Source of the DNA: Maribacter halichondriae
GTDB taxonomy: Bacteria > Bacteroidota > Bacteroidia > Flavobacteriales > Flavobacteriaceae
Length of the DNA: 64,000 nucleotides
Reading direction: 5' to 3'
NCBI RefSeq assembly: GCF_027474825.1
Contig: NZ_CP107030.1
Span: 1,742,529 to 1,806,528, forward strand
This document shows, piece by piece, positions 8,826 through 16,942 of the stretch. Position 1 is the stretch's first letter, and each line of letters opens with the position of its first letter. The position numbers and the translations under genes were made by a program. The notes beneath the pieces are model-generated. The model was not told the origin of the DNA and ran no database searches. It saw nothing but the letters and a program-made list of their open reading frames with translations.

Positions 8826-10601
8826 ATGGAGAGTCATTCAATAGGAAAAAATCTAGTCTATCAAAGAAAGCGCAAAGGCTATACTCAAGAAGAACTATCG
8901 GCAAGAACCGAAGTAACGGTTCGCACCATTCAACGTATAGAGAAGGGCGATGTCAATCCGCATTTACAGACGATAAAATTGTTGGCCACCGCGCTCGACA
9001 TTAATGTAGACGATCTCTTAGACTTGGAAAACCCCAAAGAGGAGGCCATTCAAAAAAAGTGGTTGCTCCTTTTGCATGGAACACCTTTGTTGGGGTTCAT
9101 ACTTCCTTTTTGCAATGTGCTTTTTCCACTTTTTCTTTGGATACACAAAAGGGAAGACAACGCACTTTATGACAAACACGGAGCCAAGGTTGTCAATTTT
9201 CATATCACCGTACTACTACTTTACGTGTTTTCATTTATAGCCTTATTGACCATCGAAAAATGGGGTTTTATAATTTTTGTTTCAGTCATTCCACTTTGCG
9301 TTTTGATTGTTTTGGCCAATATCATATACGCCGTAAAAAGTTATAAATGTTATTATCCGCTTTCAATCCCAATTTTGAGGAGTAAAGGTAGAAACGCCGC
9401 AAAGTCCTTTATACTCTTATTTGCGCTTTTGGTATTTACAAACTGTGCATCACAAAACACCAAAATGATTACTCGTATTGACGATTCAAAGATTACAACT
9501 ACGGAATTGAGTCAAAAAATTCAAAAACTTGTTGATACGGCCAACGTTACCGGAATTACGGTTTCTATTTTCAACCAAGATACCCTCGCCTATCAAGAAG
9601 CGTTCGGTTACGCTAATTATGACAAAAAAGATAACCTTCAGGTAAATCAGGTATTTTATGGGGCCTCGTTAAGCAAATCGGTGTTCGGATATATCGTGGC
9701 ACACCTTGTGAAAGACGGAGTCATTGATTTGGACAAGCCCTTACAAAGCTATTTGGACACGCTTATTCCCGAGCTGTATTTTGAAAAGGAATGGAGGGGT
9801 TTTAAGAATCTCAAAGAAGATAAAAGATATGAAAAGATAACGGCAAGGATGTGTCTTTCACATACTACGGGCTTTCCAAACTGGAGGTGGATAAGTAGAA
9901 TAGGTGAATTCCAACGAGAGGGAGAAATCCAAATTTATTCCGACCCTGGAACTCGGTACAGTTATTCTGGAGAAGGAATTCGCTTGCTGCATATCGTGAT
10001 CGAAAAAATTACGGGCAAAGGCTTGGAAGAACTGGCCCGAAAAATTGTTTTTGACCCATTGAAAATGGATATGACCAGTTACGTATGGCAACCTCGTTTT
10101 GAAGGAAAATACGTTCTTGGGCACACCATTGATCAAAAAACCATTCCTAAGGACACCGAAGACGAAGCCGGTGCGGCAGGTTCTATGGAAACCACCCCAG
10201 TAGACTATTCAAAATTCTTGGAGCACATACTTGCTTTAGAGTCACAAGATTCTCCAATAACCGAGCTGCTATTTTCTCCCAATATTGAAATCAAATCAAA
10301 AATGCAATTTGGGCCACAATCTCTGGAAACGACCACTGAAAATGAAAAAATCGGATTGAACTATGGTATGGCGTGGGGGTTGATCACTAAAACACCCTAC
10401 GGAAAAGCAGTTTTTAAGGAGGGTCATGGCGAAGGTTTTCAACATTACTCCATTCTATTCCCCGAACAAAATATAGGGGTGCTTTTGATGTCCAATAGCG
10501 ATAACGCAGAAAGTATCTTTAAGGAATTATTGGAAATCACCATTGGAGATGTATATACGCCATGGAAATGGGAAAATTATATTCCTTTCAACGCAGAATA
10601 A
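8826..10601 (+). CDS. XRE helix-turn-helix / DUF4870 membrane / serine beta-lactamase-family fusion
   Basis: 591-aa single open frame joining three modules. Residues about 5-62 form an XRE-type DNA-binding domain (YTQEELSARTEVTVRTIQRI). Residues about 80-185 are a DUF4870-like membrane module with hydrophobic blocks, ending CYYPLSIPILR. A further hydrophobic stretch, SFILLFALLVFTNCAS (about residues 197-212), looks like a lipoprotein signal in mid-chain. The rest is a class C beta-lactamase/esterase-type serine hydrolase: nucleophile Ser281 and Lys284 in GASLSK, YSYSGEG in place of the usual YxN, and GHGEG near the end as the third motif. The arrangement could make a one-protein receptor with cytoplasmic DNA binding and an extracytoplasmic hydrolase. 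Alternatively two adjacent genes have become fused by loss of a stop. Frame continuity is seen directly; signalling is inference. Confidence 0.8.
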   Translation: MESHSIGKNLVYQRKRKGYTQEELSARTEVTVRTIQRIEKGDVNPHLQTIKLLATALDINVDDLLDLENPKEEAIQKKWLLLLHGTPLLGFILPFCNVLFPLFLWIHKREDNALYDKHGAKVVNFHITVLLLYVFSFIALLTIEKWGFIIFVSVIPLCVLIVLANIIYAVKSYKCYYPLSIPILRSKGRNAAKSFILLFALLVFTNCASQNTKMITRIDDSKITTTELSQKIQKLVDTANVTGITVSIFNQDTLAYQEAFGYANYDKKDNLQVNQVFYGASLSKSVFGYIVAHLVKDGVIDLDKPLQSYLDTLIPELYFEKEWRGFKNLKEDKRYEKITARMCLSHTTGFPNWRWISRIGEFQREGEIQIYSDPGTRYSYSGEGIRLLHIVIEKITGKGLEELARKIVFDPLKMDMTSYVWQPRFEGKYVLGHTIDQKTIPKDTEDEAGAAGSMETTPVDYSKFLEHILALESQDSPITELLFSPNIEIKSKMQFGPQSLETTTENEKIGLNYGMAWGLITKTPYGKAVFKEGHGEGFQHYSILFPEQNIGVLLMSNSDNAESIFKELLEITIGDVYTPWKWENYIPFNAE

Positions 10602-10619
10602 TCTTCGATCGAACTTGCA

Positions 10620-11024
10620 TTACCCTGTCGACCTCAGCAAGTCCATAATTTCCTTTTTATACTCCTGTATTTGACTTTCGCGTTCAGCAGTCAAAGCATC
10701 CTGAAGTTCAAAATCTTTTATGGGGAAGAGACTGTCCTTGACGGCATCCCATGGGCAATCGAGATTATCCGTTTCAAAACCCAGATATTCTAATTGCATC
10801 ATTCGAATCTTCGTGGGGAAACCCTCCTGAAACTGTACCATTCTCCAATAGGCTGCTTTGATTTCAGGTGCAAGCACCGTTTCTTTCTGCAAATAGGCTT
10901 GGTAGAGCAACAACAAATAGGCCCCTAACTTTTTATAAAACAATCGCGATTCTTCATGCGGACTGTTCCCGGTCGTTTCAGAACCGTTAAAGTCATTCTC
11001 CTTTTTTTCGTGCAAATCGTTCAT
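10620..11024 (-). CDS. Hypothetical protein
   Basis: 134-aa soluble protein without a recognised family. It starts with a polar, probably disordered segment (MNDLHEKKENDFNGSETTGN), followed by a helical part (FYKKLGAYLLLLYQAYLQ) and ends with a charged helix (ESQIQEYKKEIMDLL). No catalytic motif, signal peptide or membrane span is visible. It converges with the XRE fusion, whose stop lies 18 bases away, and is separated from the next gene by a 318-base spacer carrying a palindromic repeat. No function is proposed. Confidence 0.55.
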   Translation of the reverse strand: MNDLHEKKENDFNGSETTGNSPHEESRLFYKKLGAYLLLLYQAYLQKETVLAPEIKAAYWRMVQFQEGFPTKIRMMQLEYLGFETDNLDCPWDAVKDSLFPIKDFELQDALTAERESQIQEYKKEIMDLLRSTG

Positions 11025-11201
11025 TGCCTTGATTTGTCCGATACCCTAGAAATGATTTCTTAATAGCGATAACACCAACAATCTCTTTGGTTTGCAGTTT
11101 GGCGGTAGTAAGGAAAGAGAAAGTAGTTATTATCTCGAATAGGTGTCGGTTTCTATTTTAAATTGGTCGTATTGAACTCGTGCGAATCTGCGAAAATTAG
11201 A

Positions 11202-11306
11202 TTTAACCGCAAGGGGCGCAATGGTTTACGCAAAGGTCGCAAAGTTTTTTTGTTTTCCGAAGTTCTTTGCGCCCTTTGTGCCTTCTTGGCGCGCTTTGCG
11301 GTTAAA
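11202..11306. repeat. Imperfect intergenic palindrome rich in TTTGCG/CGCAAA
   Basis: The left arm starts TTTAACCGCAA and the right arm ends TTGCGGTTAAA, with further complementary CGCAAAG / CTTTGCG blocks inside, around a T-rich centre (TTTTTTTG). It lies in the 318-base spacer between the 134-aa gene and the PBP1-like gene. Frames through it give lysine/arginine-rich nonsense (RKGRNGLRKGRK on plus), which explains two spurious ORFs. Elements of this look, with repeated CTTTGCG, are seen as dispersed intergenic repeats in several environmental bacterial genomes; that is from memory and needs a genome scan. The rest of the spacer holds nothing I can identify. Confidence 0.65.
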
Positions 11307-11342
11307 GAATTCAAATCGAATAGCTCAACACAGTCTCTTAAA

Positions 11343-13256
11343 CTACTTATACAATTTGGAGTAGGCCATGGCGGCGAGAATTCCCGCAGAACCTCCACCT
11401 GACTTTGAGGGAATGGCGGGAGCACCTTTTCGTTGCAAAATCCCATTGTCATTTTTCACATAGCCTACCCAAACCACCACTAATTTTTTTCCATCGCTTA
11501 ATACTGTCCAGCCGTCTTTGGCTTTTCCGGTCGTGCCCGTTTTGCCGTAGAATTGTTTTTCTTTAGGTAAAAATTCCACTAACCTGTGACAGGTACCCCC
11601 CGGTTCAAAAGCTGCTGGCAGCAAACCTTTTATGCCGTTCGCTTTTTCTTCGGAATACAATTGCTTTCGTTTTCTCGAACTGCCATCGTAAATCGTGTCT
11701 TGCAGATGCGGGTCGATGATATATTTCCACGGACTCAAGGGCACTGCTTCGCCTTTGTTGAATAGCATTTGATAAGCCTGGGCAATCTCCCATGGGGTCA
11801 TGGTCTTGGTGCCGAGAATATAAGATTCCCCCAAACTGTACGGCGGATTTGAAGCCACCTCCAACTTCGAAAGTTTCGTCTCAACTGCCCTTGCGACTTT
11901 CAAAGGGTCGGCCTTGACCCGATAATTTACAGCAGCTTTGTTCAGGCTGTATTTCAAAACGTCGCCAACCAGCACTTCTTTGTTCAACAACTTCTTTCCG
12001 ACGTTGCTGGGGTTGTATTTATAGTCTTTTAGGTCGCCATTGAACAAAGTCGTGTTCTCATCAAAATCATGGTTTTCGAAAAGCTCCAGAAAAACCAGAG
12101 GTTTCAAAACAGAACCGCATTGAAACCCCTCGCCATAATCCACAAAATTGGCCATGGCACCGCTGTTTTTTCTATTCCCAAGGGTCGCTTCTATTTGTCC
12201 GGTTTTGATATCGATGGTAATCAAGGAAACTTCCAAATCGAATCCGTTGACGGACAATTGCTTTTGAAAGCGTTTCGAAAATTGTTCCACGGCCTCTTGC
12301 AATTTCACTTGTTTCTCTTGGCTGATCGATGAAATATATTGTGTAGCAAAACGCTTCGAACCTTTTCCGCGATTGCTTTTGAGAAATTGGGTAAAGGCAG
12401 TGCTTCGACGAAGTTTGTTGCTTTTGCTGAAATCAAGATTTAGCTTCCGCATGGCCTCCAATTTTGCTTTGTCAGTATCGGTCTCTGCAATCAGTTCAAA
12501 AAAATTCAGAATGTGTTCTTTGATTTCCTTTTGGTTCGAGAAACGGTTATTACAGAGCCATCGCAAATCGCTTGCGCCTTTTAAAGTTTTAACGGTCAAC
12601 AACATTTCGAGATCGTTCAGCTCATTTGGCGAACGCCCAAAAATGGCATAAGAGGCGAGAATCAGTCCAGAGAAATCGCGCTCGTACCAGAAATTACCCG
12701 AATAATTGGTGTAGGCCACTAATATTTCTTCGGGACTGGCGGACTTTACCATCTGAAACGCCGCCAATTGTTCCCCATATTTCCGGGATAGATAAATGGT
12801 TCCGATACCTTCCTTTTTATGGATGGCATTTTTTAAAAGCTGTTGTGGAATATTCGAACCTCCGTCTGCCTTGCCTTTGAACAATCTCGCTATCCCTGAA
12901 AAAGACATTCCGTAGAAATTATCCTTCCCGATTCCGAAGAAATTCTTGCTCTCGACCTTGGTCAAAAAATAGACATAATTCTCGGGGAGTTCTTCATAGG
13001 AAAGCACCGGCACGATCGGAAATTTATTCAACATCCCTTTGGCATCCATCGCCGCCAATTCTTCGGTTGTGAGATTATTATTGAGAATGGTATTATCCCC
13101 GAAAACGGCCAACAGTTTATGATTTTCATCCCGCACCGCGGAAACAAAATTCGCTTGGGGTTCCATCTTCATTTTTAAGGGCCAAACAATATGGAACAGG
13201 ATCAGCGCCAAAAAAATACCCCCAACAATCTTTAATGCTTTTAGCCAATCTTTCAT
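11343..13256 (-). CDS. PBP1-like protein (GT51 transglycosylase plus transpeptidase)
   Basis: 637-aa membrane-anchored bifunctional peptidoglycan synthase-like protein with one N-terminal transmembrane helix (VGGIFLALILFHIVWPL). The GT51 part (about 75-230) has GGSNIPQQLLKNA, corresponding to the family motif GGSTITQQL, but the first motif EDRxF is degenerate (VESKNFF), where the catalytic Glu is probably retained. The transpeptidase part has Ser-x-x-Lys in CGSVLKPL, Ser-x-Asn in YSLNKAA and the KTG triad in YGKTGTTG. It is shorter than housekeeping PBP1 proteins (usually above 700 aa) and sits beside a VWA-like lipoprotein and unknown membrane proteins rather than in a cell-wall cluster. This suggests a specialised role. 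A palindromic repeat separates it from the next gene upstream in the cluster. Confidence 0.82.
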   Translation of the reverse strand: MKDWLKALKIVGGIFLALILFHIVWPLKMKMEPQANFVSAVRDENHKLLAVFGDNTILNNNLTTEELAAMDAKGMLNKFPIVPVLSYEELPENYVYFLTKVESKNFFGIGKDNFYGMSFSGIARLFKGKADGGSNIPQQLLKNAIHKKEGIGTIYLSRKYGEQLAAFQMVKSASPEEILVAYTNYSGNFWYERDFSGLILASYAIFGRSPNELNDLEMLLTVKTLKGASDLRWLCNNRFSNQKEIKEHILNFFELIAETDTDKAKLEAMRKLNLDFSKSNKLRRSTAFTQFLKSNRGKGSKRFATQYISSISQEKQVKLQEAVEQFSKRFQKQLSVNGFDLEVSLITIDIKTGQIEATLGNRKNSGAMANFVDYGEGFQCGSVLKPLVFLELFENHDFDENTTLFNGDLKDYKYNPSNVGKKLLNKEVLVGDVLKYSLNKAAVNYRVKADPLKVARAVETKLSKLEVASNPPYSLGESYILGTKTMTPWEIAQAYQMLFNKGEAVPLSPWKYIIDPHLQDTIYDGSSRKRKQLYSEEKANGIKGLLPAAFEPGGTCHRLVEFLPKEKQFYGKTGTTGKAKDGWTVLSDGKKLVVVWVGYVKNDNGILQRKGAPAIPSKSGGGSAGILAAMAYSKLYK

Positions 13257-13315
13257 TTGTTCTAATTCTATTGTTTTTTATTGACTCTACTTTGATGGCC
13301 CTTCGACTCACCTGC

Positions 13316-13383
13316 TGTCATGCTGAGCTTGTCGAAGCACTTCAGCAGTACTTCGCTGACCCTTCGACAAGCTCAGGGTGACA
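13316..13383. repeat. Dispersed palindromic repeat, copy 1 (CTGAGCTTGTCGAAG family)
   Basis: 22-bp inverted arms (13316-13337 and 13362-13383), two mismatches, core CTGAGCTTGTCGAAG and its reverse complement. Two related copies lie at 15070-15147 and 48957-49058. It occupies the 177-base gap between the PBP1-like gene and the multipass membrane protein. It could form a strong hairpin in RNA and so weaken or end read-through within the cluster. Confidence 0.8.
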
Positions 13384-13433
13384 CAGAGATTTTATTTAAA
13401 TTTTCTTCATGCTCAACTCTTTGGCTCATTTCA

Positions 13434-14312
13434 TCACGCCTTTCGTTTTTCAAAATCAGTGATAAATCGAATGAGATGATACATCGCCGGCGTGACCCAT
13501 CGCCAAAAAACAAAGAGCAAGCCGCCATTGAATACCAGTGCGACGAAGAGTCCGAAATTGGAGGGGGCGTACATCCGCAGATAGGCCGGAAGCAGAAACA
13601 GCGACCCCAATGCGACAAAAAAGGCAATGACATTCCTTGGCGACGAAAACACGCCTGAAAGCCAATGAAACTTGACCGATAGGGCCTTTACCCCCAAGGC
13701 CATTTTCACCCATGGATAATGAAAATACAACCAAGCCGCAATAAACAGGCAAGCCGTGAAATGCAACCGGGCAATAAATACCGCAAAGAAGTTATGAAAA
13801 ATGCGCCAGCCACTCTCAAAGGTCTGGAAGGGGTACGAAACGTACAGCAGTGTTTCAAAAAACAAGAACAGCCCCAGACACATGAACTGCAATTTCAATC
13901 GATCATGCGATAGGTTGTAGCTCGAAACGATGTTCAACTTGCTCAAACAAAAAAGCACGGCATACAATCCCGAAAAATAGGAGATGGCATGAAGTCCGAA
14001 ATACGAAAGCGGATATTTAATACTCCGCAGGGGAGAAAGCATTTCGGAATCGTACCAATACACATTGTTCATCAAGATATTGTACTCGATAACGCTTGAC
14101 GAAATGCTCAAACAAAAAGCGGAAAAAAGCAGCTTGCTAAAGACAAAACATAAAAAACTGGTACCCATACCAATCAAAAGGACTTTCAAAGTCCCCCAAC
14201 CTTCTTCTTTGGCAACTTGGGCATTGAACCAGTTTTTTCTAGGGATATAGAATAGCACACAAGCCACTAAGGCCGCGAATAGGAGTATTGGATATATGAC
14301 GACCGCGGGCAT
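13434..14312 (-). CDS. Multipass membrane protein of unknown function
   Basis: 292 aa with about seven or eight hydrophobic helices spread along the chain, e.g. IYPILLFAALVACVLFYI at the start, LKVLLIGMGTSFLCFVF, YFSGLYAVLFCLSKL, LIFIAAWLYFHYP-like and NVIAFFVALGSLFLLPAYL near the end, and a basic C-terminus (ITDFEKRKA). I recognise no family motif. The start lies two bases from the stop of the upstream VWA-like lipoprotein gene, so the two are almost certainly translated from one message. With the VWA-like lipoprotein and the coiled-coil membrane protein it may form an envelope complex; this is inferred from arrangement only. Confidence 0.7.
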   Translation of the reverse strand: MPAVVIYPILLFAALVACVLFYIPRKNWFNAQVAKEEGWGTLKVLLIGMGTSFLCFVFSKLLFSAFCLSISSSVIEYNILMNNVYWYDSEMLSPLRSIKYPLSYFGLHAISYFSGLYAVLFCLSKLNIVSSYNLSHDRLKLQFMCLGLFLFFETLLYVSYPFQTFESGWRIFHNFFAVFIARLHFTACLFIAAWLYFHYPWVKMALGVKALSVKFHWLSGVFSSPRNVIAFFVALGSLFLLPAYLRMYAPSNFGLFVALVFNGGLLFVFWRWVTPAMYHLIRFITDFEKRKA

Positions 14313-14314
14313 GC

Positions 14315-15046
14315 TTACAGGGTTGTGATTCCGTCGGCAAATGAAACTTTGAGGCCGAGATGTTCTTCCAAAGCATACTTCCAGAAAGCCCTGGCCTTAT
14401 GAACCACCCCAGAATTTTTGGGTTCCGACATCACGATAAAGACCACTTCCTTTTGTGCGGTCTCCGAAACCCGATCCGGCAAATAATAGCCGACCATGTC
14501 TTTATAGGTTTTCTCCATTTGCTCGGGCGTCGTGGGCGGGTTCTTGTAAAAATTCACCACAGGGTTATTCTCGATCAGGTCGCTGACCACGATCACGGTA
14601 CCCTCCGTTTTGTTAATCGCCTTCATCAAAGTCGGGAATAGCGAAGTGTTTTCCATTTCCCCCAAGGAATCCAGGCTATGCAAGTTTTCTTCATGGGCGG
14701 CATAGAAATCCCGCCACCCGATGACCAGTTTGTTTCTTGCTTGGCCCCAATCGGTATGGGATAGCGCCGTCGAAGTCGGATTGTAATAGCTGTGCGTTGA
14801 AATAATCCCGAAATCGTAGTTTACCGTAAAACACTTCGGTGTTTCGGTCAGCCCCAATTCGTGATTGACCAATTGTTCGAAATTTTCCTTCCGTAGTTCG
14901 TGCTTGGCCTTATCGATAAGTAACGAGTCGGTAGCATCGACCAAAATGGTGATGTTTCGGGTGGTCACGGTTTCGCATTCGGTGTTGCAGCTTGTGAATA
15001 GTAGGGTTACTATCGCTAGGCCACATAAAATAATTCGCTTTTCCAT
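14315..15046 (-). CDS. VWA-like lipoprotein
   Basis: 243-aa lipoprotein: signal ILCGLAIVTLLFTSC with the lipid Cys at about residue 20. The segment TTRNITILVDATDSLLIDKA resembles the start of a von Willebrand factor A domain, with DATDS close to the metal-site pattern DxSxS (the middle Ser is Thr). A second beta strand, GTVIVVSDLIENNP, fits the later metal-coordinating strand of that fold. The domain spans nearly the whole mature chain. VWA domains usually bind proteins through a metal ion, so a scaffold or adaptor role at the membrane is plausible. It is followed directly by the multipass protein gene. A palindromic repeat sits upstream, between it and the coiled-coil gene. Confidence 0.65.
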   Translation of the reverse strand: MEKRIILCGLAIVTLLFTSCNTECETVTTRNITILVDATDSLLIDKAKHELRKENFEQLVNHELGLTETPKCFTVNYDFGIISTHSYYNPTSTALSHTDWGQARNKLVIGWRDFYAAHEENLHSLDSLGEMENTSLFPTLMKAINKTEGTVIVVSDLIENNPVVNFYKNPPTTPEQMEKTYKDMVGYYLPDRVSETAQKEVVFIVMSEPKNSGVVHKARAFWKYALEEHLGLKVSFADGITTL

Positions 15047-15069
15047 TTTTATGTTTTTGTTCTTTAAAG

Positions 15070-15147
15070 TGTCACCCTGAGCTTGTCGAAGGGCGGTTGA
15101 AGCGCATTCTCTGAATTAACCAAGTCTTCGACGAGCTCAGACTGACA
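15070..15147. repeat. Dispersed palindromic repeat, copy 2
   Basis: Arms at 15070-15091 (TGTCACCCTGAGCTTGTCG...) and 15126-15147 (CTTCGACGAGCTCAG...), same family as the copy at 13316. It sits between the VWA-like lipoprotein gene and the coiled-coil membrane gene. The arms carry a few mismatches and the central spacer differs from copy 1. Confidence 0.78.
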
Positions 15148-15211
15148 ATTCGTAGTAGTATTATACATAGCGGCCGGTCTCGATTATTTTTAAGTAAATG
15201 CCCATTATGGG

Positions 15212-16423
15212 CTATATTTCCGTAAAATCATAGTCCTTCCAGCTGACGGGTTCGTTTTTACCGAGATAATGCTCGAAGTGTTCGCGGTACTTGTTGATTT
15301 CCTCGAACGAATTGATTTCCAAGGCGCTTAACTCTTTTTGGTAATCGGATATTTGTTCCGATAGGGCCGAGGCTTTGGCCTCAAGCACGGAAACATCGCC
15401 CAAAATTCGTTTGAACTCGACCTTGCCCGCTATATGTGATTCGCCTAGCTTTTTTTCCAATTTTCCAAGTCGTTTGTACGAGCCTTTGAGCTCGCTGAAT
15501 TTTAGGTCCAAGTCTAACTGTTGTGGTGAAGCTTCAACCGTCCGCTTGGGCGTTTTCTCCTTTTGGACTTTTACGACCACCTCTTTTCGCCCATAGATGC
15601 TCCTTACCGCATTGGTCAGAAAAAGGGCCAAGGTCACCATCATTATGGCGCCTAGAATCAAGAATCCGTTTTTAACAAAGAATGCTGAAAAGGTCAAGGT
15701 CTCGTCTAGGGCCTGCGATTCAAAAAACCACTCCATCACCGTAAAGGAAAGTATGGCATAAACACTCAGAATCAACAAGGTCGGAAGCCAGACCCATCGC
15801 AATGAAATCTTTCTCGAGGTCAAAAAACTGGCTGCAAATACAATGGGAATAAAGAACACCGATCGCAAAATGATTTCGGGCAGGTCGTGCGTTTCGGTCA
15901 GGATGTTATAGAACAAAACCCCTTCCCCAAAAATGAAGATTACTTCAATGATGTACAAAACCCAATACGGAAACCGCTTTGTTTTCGGTTCCTTCTTTTC
16001 TTGCTTTTTTGGTGGCTCCTTTATGGGTTCAAAATCTTCGGCGTCGATAATCTCGTCGACATTATATTGGGGTACTAAAGTGTCACCGTTTAATTGACAG
16101 CGGCGAATATGATTTTTGATGTCCGTTTTTTGATGGGTGATGAGCCCTTTTAAATCCGAGATTTCTTCTTCAATGGCGATGGTGTTCGATTTATTGATGG
16201 CAACCACCTCTTTTGATAATTGCCCTTTTACGATTTCCATTTTATGAATGTGCTCCGATAACGATTCGCTGAGTTCACCGATCCGTTCGTTCAGGCCGTA
16301 CTTTTGGGTCTTGTACCCATTGATGATCTTCTTCTCGTCTAAAATGAAATTTTGGTGCGGCATCATGCCCAGATTCGCCGCGCGATAGGCCATATCTTTT
16401 AACTGTTGATTTGAAAAGACCAT
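15212..16423 (-). CDS. Coiled-coil / four-helix membrane protein, unknown
   Basis: 403 aa in three parts. Residues about 30-115 are predicted coiled coil (LNERIGELSESLSEHIHKME, EISDLKGLITHQKTDIKNH). A basic, proline-rich linker (EPPKKQEKKEPKTKRFPYW) leads to four hydrophobic helices (about 150-275: VLYIIEVIFIFGEGVLFY, ILRSVFFIPIVFAASFL, WVWLPTLLILSVYAILSF, NGFLILGAIMMVTLALFL). A second coiled-coil segment (about 305-385) closes the chain. No enzymatic motif is present. Even helix number with long coiled coils at both ends suggests both ends are cytoplasmic. The 66-aa gene lies 28 bases upstream on the same strand. I know no family name; a structural or mechanosensing role is only a guess. Confidence 0.7.
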   Translation of the reverse strand: MVFSNQQLKDMAYRAANLGMMPHQNFILDEKKIINGYKTQKYGLNERIGELSESLSEHIHKMEIVKGQLSKEVVAINKSNTIAIEEEISDLKGLITHQKTDIKNHIRRCQLNGDTLVPQYNVDEIIDAEDFEPIKEPPKKQEKKEPKTKRFPYWVLYIIEVIFIFGEGVLFYNILTETHDLPEIILRSVFFIPIVFAASFLTSRKISLRWVWLPTLLILSVYAILSFTVMEWFFESQALDETLTFSAFFVKNGFLILGAIMMVTLALFLTNAVRSIYGRKEVVVKVQKEKTPKRTVEASPQQLDLDLKFSELKGSYKRLGKLEKKLGESHIAGKVEFKRILGDVSVLEAKASALSEQISDYQKELSALEINSFEEINKYREHFEHYLGKNEPVSWKDYDFTEI

Positions 16424-16436
16424 TTTTTTTAAAGGA

Positions 16437-16457
16437 GTTAGGGGTTAGGGGTTAGGA
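16437..16457. repeat. Short TTAGGGG tandem repeat
   Basis: Nearly three tandem copies of the heptamer GTTAGGG/TTAGGGG between the 66-aa gene and the coiled-coil gene, overlapping the 3' end of the former. It resembles a telomere-type repeat by chance composition. No role is proposed; slippage-prone microsatellite is the plain reading. Confidence 0.5.
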
Positions 16458-16652
16458 ATGTAACATTAAGTACAGCTCGGTCTCTAGGGAAACCCGATGG
16501 TCGCGCGTGTCGGAAAATATGATTTTTTCTTCGCCGTTTTCGATGGCTTGGATCTCTGAAAACAGCGCATCCATTTTGGTTTGATCATATTCGATAATGG
16601 GCTTGCCCCAGATCGATTGATCCTTTTTAAAGAGTTTTTGTCCCAGTTTCAT
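16452..16652 (-). CDS. Small hypothetical protein (66 aa)
   Basis: Soluble 66-aa protein, MKLGQKLFKKDQSIWGKPI..., ending LYLMLHS. It has no signal peptide or recognised motif. It is the first gene of the minus-strand cluster that continues with the coiled-coil membrane protein, VWA-like lipoprotein, multipass protein and PBP1-like protein. A -7-like box TACATTTG lies 28 bases upstream. The small size and lead position suggest a dedicated partner of the coiled-coil protein, but nothing in the sequence shows a function. Confidence 0.5.
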   Translation of the reverse strand: MKLGQKLFKKDQSIWGKPIIEYDQTKMDALFSEIQAIENGEEKIIFSDTRDHRVSLETELYLMLHS

Positions 16653-16680
16653 TTGTTGATTTTTAATGTTCCTTTATGGT

Positions 16681-16688
16681 CAAATGTA
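16681..16688 (-). promoter_or_regulatory. Candidate -7 box (TACATTTG) for the minus-strand cluster
   Basis: On the minus strand TACATTTG fits the Bacteroidota TAnnTTTG consensus and lies 28 bases before the ATG of the 66-aa gene. No -33 TTG at standard spacing was found. The 290-base region 16653-16942 also holds a 38-bp sequence repeated at 19417 and otherwise nothing I can identify. Confidence 0.4.
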
Positions 16689-16768
16689 ATTCGCCAATAA
16701 ACTTTCTTGATCATGTCAAGCATTTTCATGGCTCATTTCATAATGTGTGTTTATGCGGTTTGTAGGTT

Positions 16769-16806
16769 AATCCGCTAAACAGAAATTTCGGGACATTTTA
16801 TTTTGA
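16769..16806. repeat. Direct repeat A flanking the SulP gene
   Basis: The sequence AATCCGCTAAACAGAAATTT and the following GGGACATTTTATTTT-like stretch recur at 19417-19452 with a handful of substitutions. The two copies lie on either side of the SulP transporter gene, in the same orientation. This could mark a past insertion, or a shared intergenic element. The copies are diverged, so an active element is unlikely. Confidence 0.55.
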
Positions 16807-16942
16807 AGTTTTTTATGGAAAGTGAATTTTGAGCCTATAAAATTCCGGCTATTTCGCCGAATAGAAGCTGCGTCTTAAACAGGGAGTGGATTCCTAATGC
16901 ATCCTTTTGTGAGCTGTAGAATCCCTATAGCTATCGGGAGGA

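Noticed and set aside
11153..11452. Overlapping basic ORFs on both strands (minus 99 aa, plus 79 aa)
   Set aside because: They are translations of a palindromic repeat and of the end of the PBP1-like gene; composition is repeat-driven.
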